NCBI GenBank assembly: GCA_963719415.1
Contig: OY970383.1
Coordinates: 1,240,001 to 1,304,000, forward strand
Reading direction: 5' to 3'
From: JAPLIS01 sp963719415
Lineage (GTDB): Bacteria > Babelota > Babeliae > Babelales > Vermiphilaceae
Length of the DNA: 64,000 nt
Part shown: positions 34,846 to 41,713 of the stretch, in pieces
How positions within the stretch are numbered: position 1 is the stretch's first letter
Layout: each line of letters starts with the position of its first letter
Notes under the pieces: generated by a model
The model's input: only the letters and a program-made list of their open reading frames with translations
The model's database searches: none
Told to the model about the DNA's origin: nothing
Made by a program: the position numbers and the translations under genes

Positions 34846-36286
34846 CGCGATTTGATTGAATGATATAGCGATCTGAAAGCCCTGCCAATAACCCTAATAC
34901 AAACAGGTGAATGCGCCACTCAAGATTATCTTTACGTACATCATGAGAAGAACAACTGTTTTCAACAAATTCTTGTAAATATAGTTCAACTGTTTTTTTG
35001 TCACCTATAATAAAAGCTTCGAAAAGCTTTTTAAGTTTGGCAAAAGTTATAGTAGTGTTTAATGCTGTTAGAATAAGCTCTTTATAAAGCTCTGCTATCT
35101 CTAGGTTGGGAAGTGTAAGCGTATAATAATATTTATTATTTTTAAATACATTTGAAATTGCGGTAACATATCCTGTAAATAAAAGAAAACTCCATGGCTC
35201 TTGATTTTTTTTATCGATATCTCGTAGAGTAACGCCTTCATCTATCTCTTTATCAACAAGCATATTTCCTTCCAGCAACATCCTTATCTCATCTTTAACT
35301 TCTTGGTTAGCATTAGCAATAATATTTGTAATAAGATCATTACTGCTTGTATTAACCCAATACGTTTTCAAATTTCCTTTTTCTTCAATACAACTGAGAA
35401 GTGACCAGGGATTATACATATTAGTCTGGCCAAAGATATATCCATCATACCAGTGCTTAATGTCATCTTTTCTATCAATAAGATTATAGGTCGTCAATAA
35501 TGTATCGACTTCTTTTTGAGTAAAGCCAAATTTATCAGAATATTTATTATTTAGTACGGTACATACAGAAAGATGATTAAGGCCTGAAAATATTCCCGCT
35601 TTGGCGATTAGAGTAATACCGGTTAAAAGTCCTTTTTGAAGGGCGTTATTTGATTTTAATACTTTAGAAAGTAAGCCATCCATAAATCTTATCATTTTTT
35701 CATAGTAGTTATTGAGATATGCTCCTATTATAGGAGCATCATATTCATCAATTAAAACAATAACTTTTTTTTGGTAATAGCGCTCTAAAATAATAGTTGT
35801 ATAAAAAAGGCTATTGGTATAATCCGTTTCTGTAGCGCTGTTATTTACTAAACGAGCATACCAATTTTGTTCAACAGAAGTTAGCGATGCGTGGATTGGA
35901 GCAAGCGATTTTTCTATATTTATAGCTAAAAGGCTTGCGAATTCCTCATAGGCAAGCTCCCATGAATCAACTTTAATATCTTTAAATGTTAAAAAAATCA
36001 CCGGAAATTGTGCTTGAATAGCTCGATATTCTGGATAATTCCATATGTTAGTTTTTTTGAAAAGATAAGTAGTATCTTGATTGGTTTTTTCAAAAAAGTA
36101 TCTAAGCATTGAAAGATTTAATGTTTTTCCAAACCTGCGAGGGCGAGGTACTAAAATGACTTCAGCTCCATCTTGCCAAAATTCTTTAATGAGAAAGGTT
36201 TTATCAACATAGAAATTTTTGTTATCGATAAGTTTTTTATAGTCATCAACCCCTATAGGAATTGATGGGTAAGAATTATGGGGCAT
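34589..36286 (-). CDS. AAA-ATPase-like/PD-(D/E)XK nuclease-like protein, copy B
   Basis: The start is the ATG at 36286 (MPHNSYPSIPIG), which has TGGAGAAAAC before it; an upstream in-frame ATG at 36313 lies beyond that ribosome binding site. The 565-residue product has the same order as copy A: P-loop-like PRRFGKT, Walker B VIVLIDEYDAP, and PD-(D/E)XK residues Asp488, Glu504 and Lys506. The region between the Walker motifs (about residues 105-180) is strongly diverged from copy A, while the C-terminus is identical. That pattern suggests selection on, or free drift of, the middle segment. Confidence 0.85.
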   Translation of the reverse strand: MPHNSYPSIPIGVDDYKKLIDNKNFYVDKTFLIKEFWQDGAEVILVPRPRRFGKTLNLSMLRYFFEKTNQDTTYLFKKTNIWNYPEYRAIQAQFPVIFLTFKDIKVDSWELAYEEFASLLAINIEKSLAPIHASLTSVEQNWYARLVNNSATETDYTNSLFYTTIILERYYQKKVIVLIDEYDAPIIGAYLNNYYEKMIRFMDGLLSKVLKSNNALQKGLLTGITLIAKAGIFSGLNHLSVCTVLNNKYSDKFGFTQKEVDTLLTTYNLIDRKDDIKHWYDGYIFGQTNMYNPWSLLSCIEEKGNLKTYWVNTSSNDLITNIIANANQEVKDEIRMLLEGNMLVDKEIDEGVTLRDIDKKNQEPWSFLLFTGYVTAISNVFKNNKYYYTLTLPNLEIAELYKELILTALNTTITFAKLKKLFEAFIIGDKKTVELYLQEFVENSCSSHDVRKDNLEWRIHLFVLGLLAGLSDRYIIQSNRESGDGRYDIMLMPRDSKDPGILIEFKKAKDSEQATLAAAAQEALEQIKALDYGTQLRTFEYHGPIICYGIAAHGKHLVVNMETIQ

Positions 36287-36335
36287 AGTTTTCTCCAAAT
36301 AGTAGTTTTTCAAAAAATATATCAGGTTACCAGTC

Positions 36336-36412
36336 GAAAAGAAATAATCTCATGCCTATATATAAAAGCTTAAGTCATTCTAGGTGGGAATGCAAATATC
36401 ATACATGATGTT
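36336..36412 (+). repeat. Remnant of the divergent AAA/NTT promoter region
   Basis: GAAAAGAAA...AAAAGCTTAAGT, then GGGAATGCAA and TATCATAC matches the stretch at 32882-32956 between AAA copy A and NTT copy 3. Here no NTT gene follows, only about 230 bases of AT-rich sequence before the phospholipase gene. I infer that another NTT copy once stood here. The rest of the gap 36413-36638 shows nothing clear. Confidence 0.65.
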
Positions 36413-36638
36413 TAGCTTAAAACTGAGGTTAATGATTCATGTTCCGTTTATAGGAGAATTACTGTTTTTTAACGCGTAAAAATCTATTAGTCATAGGTAA
36501 TGTATTGATCTAAAGTAGATAAAACAGGGAAAGTGTATGAACTTAAAAAAGAGCGTGATAGAGTGTTTTATAGAGATTGAGAATAGAGATTATGAAAAAA
36601 GATTATGAAAAAAAATAAGAGAGAGTGAGGTAAAGCGT

Positions 36639-38879
36639 ATGATAAAGCCTATGATAAAAAATAAGAGTGTCTTAAAAAGAAAAAATATAATAATAAAATA
36701 TATTTTTATATTACTTTTAATAAGTTCAGGTAATAATTTTTATGCTGATACTATAACAGTTCATAATCATGTTACGCCACAAGAAGCTTCAGATATTATG
36801 GGGGTAGATGCAGATGCTACTTTGTATGCTCGTATTTATTATTATAAATCAGTTAATAATAGTTTGACGAATAAGGATCAGCGGGGTAATCAGCAAGAAA
36901 TCTATACAATTCCATCACAGCAGAAAGTTACTATTTCACGTCCTGATAGATGGCGTTATCAAACCTTTCCTTATCCGAAACACTATGATAGACAGCTTGT
37001 ATTTTCGCTCTATAAAGAAGATTTGCCGGAAATATTACCTGTTTCTGCTTATCGTAATCTAGGCGTTATCAATATAGGAACAACAAGAGGTATGTCTTTT
37101 TATATTGTTGAACGTGATATGCATTTAGAAGGATACAATCTTGCAGAGTGGCATATTGTTAAGCCATTAAAAGATACTGCAGCAAAAGTTGATGATATTG
37201 TAAGAAATTTAGTAAAAAAGACCTTTGTTTCTGCTGAAGATAAGCAACATAATACGGAAACTGCTTATGTGCGGCAGGATAATCAATTGAATGAACAAGA
37301 ATCTGCATTTGTAGCAAAAAGAAAATTAGTGGTAAAAAATAATCTAGAAAAAGTGTTGCACAGGTCATTTGGCCATACCCCTACTCCGGTGATTGCAGCT
37401 GTTTTTAGTGGTGGAGGCTATCGGGCAATGCTTGGTACCGTAGGTTCTCTGATTGCTATGGAAGATACTCATTTATTAGATTCTGTTATGTATTTAGTGG
37501 GGCTTTCTGGTTCTACCTGGACAATTGGTAGTTTTTATTCTCGTGATATTCAGTTAGCTCAATTTAAAGATAAATTGATTACTCTTATTAAAGGTGGCTT
37601 ATTGGATTTGAATCCTAAAGAGTTAGAATTGATAGCTCATGCTTTACTCGTTAAATATGCTTACAGTCAAGAATTAACGTTGGTGGATATTTTTGGGGCT
37701 CTTCTTGCAACGCACCTATTTGGTGATTTCCAGGGAAAACGACATAAAATATATCTTTCTCAACAGGTTGATAAAATAAGCGATGGTCAGATGCCATTTC
37801 CTCTTTATTCTGCAGTAAGACGCGGTATTGATGAAAGTAGTACATGGTGGGAGTTTTCACCGTACGAGGTAGGAAGCGCTGCTTTTGGTATGTATATACC
37901 TTCATGGGCATATGGACGTAAATTTAGTGGTGGCAGATCAATTGATTTTGCCCCAGAACAAAATTTAGGGCAAGAATTAGGCACTTTTGGATCAGCTTTT
38001 GCGGCAGAATTTAGAAGGATATATCAAGAAATAATAGATGCAACAGAAGAACCATATAAGTCTATAATTAAAAAAATTATTGTTTTTATTGATGAAAAAA
38101 TTGCTAAAAATGCCATAACTCAATTTGGTAAAAAACGAATAAAATACTCATGGTCGTCGGTGAATAATTTTATGGCTGGTATGCAAAACAGCCCACTTAA
38201 AGGGGAAAAAGAGTTGCGACTGGTTGATGGAGGTATTGATTTTAATCTTCCCTATCCATTAGTGAGTGGTGAAAATGGTCATAGATTTGCCGATATTATG
38301 ATTTTTTTTGATTATTCTAGTAATATTATGTGGTTTGATAAAGGAGCTTTGAAAGAGAGTGAGATGTATGCGCGTCGTAATAATCTTAAGTTTCCGATTA
38401 TTGATTATGGCAAACTTGAAAATAGTGTTACTGCGGTTGTTTTTCAAGATGATGAAGATTCCCGTGTGCCGGTCGTTATTTATATGCCTTTAATAAAAGA
38501 TGAACAGTTATGGAAGCAATATCGAGAAAATCCCCTTTACGCAGCCTTTGTACCGTATCTCGATGATTTTGATCCGCTAGCATGTGAGCAAAAATATTTT
38601 TGCAAAACGCCTAATTTTAAATATTCAGTTGATCAGTCGTTAAAAATTATTTATCAAACGGAGTTTAACTTTAGGGTTTCTTTTGATATTATTAAAAAGG
38701 CTATCGATGACTGGATAGATAAACGACTTATATCAGTTCCACTCAAAGACATTGAAAAAGTCGAGGCTCCAAAACCGTTAGGTTGGGTAAAAAAAGTAAG
38801 TTTAGAAGAGACTGCTATTACACCCCAAGGTTACGGCCAAGATGATGTAATAGCACCTGAAACTGGTACTACGCAATAA
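36639..38879 (+). CDS. Secreted cytosolic-phospholipase-A2-like (group IV) lipase
   Basis: The 746-residue protein has a signal peptide (to about residue 36), a beta-rich domain of unknown type (40-170), and a PLA2_B/cPLA2 catalytic domain. The oxyanion loop is SGGGYRAM (Arg262), the nucleophile motif GLSGSTW has Ser290, and the Asp of the dyad is Asp530 in VDGGIDFNLPYPL. GTFGSAFAAEF matches the conserved WGSAF region of eukaryotic group IV enzymes. These Ser-Asp enzymes release fatty acids from phospholipids or lysophospholipids. This version is mainly known from eukaryotes, so transfer from a host and action on host membranes are plausible inferences. GAGG precedes the ATG. It ends with a Pro/Glu/Thr-rich tail. 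Confidence 0.88.
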   Translation: MIKPMIKNKSVLKRKNIIIKYIFILLLISSGNNFYADTITVHNHVTPQEASDIMGVDADATLYARIYYYKSVNNSLTNKDQRGNQQEIYTIPSQQKVTISRPDRWRYQTFPYPKHYDRQLVFSLYKEDLPEILPVSAYRNLGVINIGTTRGMSFYIVERDMHLEGYNLAEWHIVKPLKDTAAKVDDIVRNLVKKTFVSAEDKQHNTETAYVRQDNQLNEQESAFVAKRKLVVKNNLEKVLHRSFGHTPTPVIAAVFSGGGYRAMLGTVGSLIAMEDTHLLDSVMYLVGLSGSTWTIGSFYSRDIQLAQFKDKLITLIKGGLLDLNPKELELIAHALLVKYAYSQELTLVDIFGALLATHLFGDFQGKRHKIYLSQQVDKISDGQMPFPLYSAVRRGIDESSTWWEFSPYEVGSAAFGMYIPSWAYGRKFSGGRSIDFAPEQNLGQELGTFGSAFAAEFRRIYQEIIDATEEPYKSIIKKIIVFIDEKIAKNAITQFGKKRIKYSWSSVNNFMAGMQNSPLKGEKELRLVDGGIDFNLPYPLVSGENGHRFADIMIFFDYSSNIMWFDKGALKESEMYARRNNLKFPIIDYGKLENSVTAVVFQDDEDSRVPVVIYMPLIKDEQLWKQYRENPLYAAFVPYLDDFDPLACEQKYFCKTPNFKYSVDQSLKIIYQTEFNFRVSFDIIKKAIDDWIDKRLISVPLKDIEKVEAPKPLGWVKKVSLEETAITPQGYGQDDVIAPETGTTQ

Positions 38880-38921
38880 AAGATTATAAAAAAATTATAA
38901 ATATGTAGCAAACAAAAAATT

Positions 38922-40736
38922 ATGAATCAAGAGTTACTAAAAAAACAGAATTTACAAGAGAGTAGTTTGCAGAACAAAAAAGAAAGCCAGCAGGATAAAG
39001 AACAGGGTGATAGTCTAAAAGGTAGTAAATATTTATGGATGTTGCCACCAGCTGATTATAAAGCTATAGCAGATCTTGCGTCACGATACGCTATCTCATT
39101 CGCTATAGCTCAGACGTTGCTGACTCGAGGTTTTACCTCTCAGGCAATGGTTGATGCATTTCTTTTTAGCTCGCTAGAAAAAGATGTTGCTCATGCAAGT
39201 AAAATGAAAGGAGCACAAGAAGCCGTTGACCGGATTCTGCGTGCTATAGAGAAAAAAGAAAAAATTCTTGTTTTTGGTGATTATGACGTTGATGGTATTA
39301 CTTCTTCTGCCTTAATGATGATATCTCTTATTCCCTTAGGAGCTGATATTAATTTTTTTCTTCCAAATAGGGTAAAGGATGGTTATGGCATTTCTACCCA
39401 TATTGTAGAGCGAGCTTCAAAGAATAATTATCGACTTATTGTTACGGTAGATAATGGTATTACGGCTTTTGAACCCGCAAAAAAAGCTAAAGAGCTAGGT
39501 ATTGATCTCATTATCACCGACCATCATAGACCTCATGGCCATGTGCCAGATGCATTTACTATTGTTAACCCAAATCAGTCTGATTGTTCTTATCCTTTTA
39601 AGACTCTGGCTGGCGTTGGAGTGACGTTTAAAATTCTTTCATTACTCTATGAGCAGAAAGGGTTAACGTTGCCGGCAAAGGCATATGAGTTATTATTATT
39701 AGGGACTATAGCTGATGTTGTGCCCTTAGTAGGAGAAAATAGATTTTGGGTACGCTATGGCTTACAGTATATTAATAAGGTTGAAAGTTTTTCTTTCAAG
39801 GTATTAAAGCAGAATAGTCGGGTTACTAAACCTACGCTATCTTCAACAGATATTGGATTTTCTATTACTCCACAGATTAATGCGTTAGGTCGTTTAGAAG
39901 ATCCGCGGCAGGGGGTACATTTTTTAATTGGTTCTGATTATAAGCAAGTAGAAGAAATTGGCAAAATTTTATTTGAATTGAATGAGGCCAGGAAACAGGT
40001 TGAGCGATCTATTTTCATGCAGGTACAATCAGAGATTGAAAGTAAACGAATTAATCTTGATGTTGAAAAAGTTATTGTTGCTGCAAGTTCTGGATGGCAA
40101 TCAGGCGTTATTGGCCTCGTAGCCTCGCGCTTGGTTGGGGCTTATGGTTTTCCGACTATTTTATTGCATGTAACGAATAAGGGGATTGCAAAAGGGTCAT
40201 GTCGATCAATCCCTGGATTTGATATATTTAATGCCTTAGAAAAATCGTCTGATATATTAGAGCAGTTTGGCGGTCATTCTATGGCAGCTGGGCTATCGCT
40301 TAAAGTTGAAAATATTTATTTATTGAAAGAATCTTTAGAGCGACAAATAGCAGAACAGTTAACAGCCTTTGATTTAAAACAGAAGTTGTTGATTGATGCC
40401 GAATTAAGATTAGAAGATATTAACAAAAAACTGGTGCATGATCTGGAACTTTTGCAGCCATTTGGTAATGAAAATAGTGAACCCGTATTCTTGGTTAAAG
40501 GAGCCATGATGCTTCAAAAACCAACTTTACTCAAAGATGCTCATGTGAAATGTGAGATTGTCGCTGATGGAATAACGCAGTCAGTTATTTTTTTCAATAG
40601 ACCAGATCTGTTTTCTGTACTCTGTAATCATGTTGAAAAATCATCTGATTATGCCGTGAGAATTAGTGAGAATCATTGGAATGGCAGAGTTTCTATTGAA
40701 TTAATAGGAGTTGATATTGCTTTTTCTTATGAATAA
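38922..40736 (+). CDS. recJ: Single-stranded-DNA-specific exonuclease RecJ
   Basis: RecJ degrades single-stranded DNA 5' to 3' in recombination and mismatch repair. The 604-residue protein has a hydrophilic Gln/Lys-rich N-terminus, then the DHH phosphoesterase motifs: DYDVDG (Asp120, Asp122, Asp124), VDNGI and TDHHRPHG (Asp200-His201-His202). The DHHA1 domain has GGHSMAAGL, and a C-terminal OB fold follows. The length is typical of bacterial RecJ. It starts 42 bases after the phospholipase stop without a visible ribosome binding site of usual strength. Confidence 0.95.
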   Translation: MNQELLKKQNLQESSLQNKKESQQDKEQGDSLKGSKYLWMLPPADYKAIADLASRYAISFAIAQTLLTRGFTSQAMVDAFLFSSLEKDVAHASKMKGAQEAVDRILRAIEKKEKILVFGDYDVDGITSSALMMISLIPLGADINFFLPNRVKDGYGISTHIVERASKNNYRLIVTVDNGITAFEPAKKAKELGIDLIITDHHRPHGHVPDAFTIVNPNQSDCSYPFKTLAGVGVTFKILSLLYEQKGLTLPAKAYELLLLGTIADVVPLVGENRFWVRYGLQYINKVESFSFKVLKQNSRVTKPTLSSTDIGFSITPQINALGRLEDPRQGVHFLIGSDYKQVEEIGKILFELNEARKQVERSIFMQVQSEIESKRINLDVEKVIVAASSGWQSGVIGLVASRLVGAYGFPTILLHVTNKGIAKGSCRSIPGFDIFNALEKSSDILEQFGGHSMAAGLSLKVENIYLLKESLERQIAEQLTAFDLKQKLLIDAELRLEDINKKLVHDLELLQPFGNENSEPVFLVKGAMMLQKPTLLKDAHVKCEIVADGITQSVIFFNRPDLFSVLCNHVEKSSDYAVRISENHWNGRVSIELIGVDIAFSYE

Positions 40737-40802
40737 CGGGAGTTTTGTTTATAAAATAGTTTACCTATAAAAAAAAGCTAAGAATAAAAAATAGATTTAA
40801 AA

Positions 40803-40844
40803 GTATAGCTATTACGCCCTCTTCAGGGGGCGTAATAGCTATAC
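40803..40844. terminator. 17-bp perfect stem-loop between recJ and a small lipoprotein gene
   Basis: GTATAGCTATTACGCCC (40803-40819) pairs perfectly with GGGCGTAATAGCTATAC (40828-40844). The CCCT-CTTCAG-GGG centre resembles the GGCCCTTCAGGGGCC hairpins after the NTT genes. No long T-run follows, but its place between convergent genes suggests transcription termination. Confidence 0.65.
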
Positions 40845-40875
40845 TAAACATATTCACTACAATAAGCTATTGGTA

Positions 40876-41145
40876 TTATCTTGTTACCGTAGTCGTAGTC
40901 ATGTCTTCTGCAGTTGTTACCCCAGTTCTCATAGGTCTGTCATTACTTGGTCTGATGTTTTTAACTTTTTTCTCTGTTTTTCTCTGTTTTATTACCTTGC
41001 CATTTTTCTTTTCTTTTTTGGTGTAGGTTTTTGTTTTTTTTACTTTGGCAGGTCGACCATTTTCTGATCTAACGTTTTTTTTGTAGCACGCAGGGGCAGT
41101 TATCAATAATGAAAGACAGAGCATCATTAATATACCTTTTTTCAT
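40876..41145 (-). CDS. Small basic lipoprotein
   Basis: The ATG at 41143-41145 follows AAGGAGTTGTTC, an excellent ribosome binding site. The 89-residue product has a lipoprotein signal peptide ending in ITAPAC (Cys20), then a strongly basic Lys-rich stretch (KKTKTYTKKEKKNGK) and a Thr-rich end (TTTTVTR). No family is recognised. It should be anchored in a membrane by lipid; the basic stretch could bind lipid phosphates or nucleic acid (inference). Confidence 0.7.
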   Translation of the reverse strand: MKKGILMMLCLSLLITAPACYKKNVRSENGRPAKVKKTKTYTKKEKKNGKVIKQRKTEKKVKNIRPSNDRPMRTGVTTAEDMTTTTVTR

Positions 41146-41309
41146 GAACAACTCCTTTTTTAGAAAAAAATTTAGTAAAAATAGAATAACTTAGATATAA
41201 GCGTATAATATGTCTTATGCATTTTTCAATAGTCTGTTATAAATGTAGAGTCTGTTATAAAAATAGTCTTTTTCAGGATAAGAGAAACACTATTAATTGG
41301 AAATTTTGT

Positions 41310-41357
41310 CATTAAAAAAACCTAGATTAATGTCTAGGTTTTTTTAATGACATTAAT
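41310..41357. terminator. Bidirectional-looking terminator with 17-bp stem
   Basis: CATTAAAAAAACCTAGA (41310-41326) pairs with TCTAGGTTTTTTTAATG (41333-41349) around a 6-base loop. A further CATTAATCTAGGTTTTTTTT follows at 41350-41370, a partial duplication of the arm. It separates the two small lipoprotein genes. Confidence 0.8.
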
Positions 41358-41430
41358 CTAGGTTTTTTTTAAATTTAGTATTTTTATGTACTGAAATTTG
41401 TATGGTACGTAAAGTTTTTTTTACGTATGT

Positions 41431-41646
41431 TTAAATTTTTTCTGCTGGAGCTTCAGTTGTTACTTCTTCTTCTGTTACTTCTGTAAAATCAGGTGTTGAG
41501 TCTGTTGCTTTTGTAGTATCAGGAGAAGTATGCTCATGTTTTTTTGAGCATGTTGACGAAGAACATGCTTTATCACACCATCCATTGCATGCAGGCAAAA
41601 GGACTAAAGCGCTCACGATTAGTATTGAAAATAATCTTTTCATCAT
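41431..41646 (-). CDS. Small cysteine-rich lipoprotein
   Basis: The 71-residue product starts with a lipoprotein signal ending in VLLPAC (Cys20). The mature part has four more cysteines (NGWCDKACSSSTCSKK), His-rich KHEH, and an acidic Thr/Glu tail. AGGAGCC precedes the ATG pair (41646 or 41643). The cysteines and histidines could bind metal or form disulfides. No family recognised. It was probably once paired with the basic lipoprotein downstream, since their charges are opposite, but that is inference. Confidence 0.7.
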   Translation of the reverse strand: MMKRLFSILIVSALVLLPACNGWCDKACSSSTCSKKHEHTSPDTTKATDSTPDFTEVTEEEVTTEAPAEKI

Positions 41647-41713
41647 AAAAAAGGCTCCTGGTTATATAAAAAAATAGAGATCATTATTCTGTTCTAGCTA
41701 TTCTAGATTATTT

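Noticed and set aside
34589..36286. Restriction or anti-phage defence system centred on the AAA/PD-(D/E)XK genes
   Set aside because: Domains fit a nuclease-ATPase, but there are no methylase, specificity or other defence partners, and the family is widely multiplied without proven defence function.
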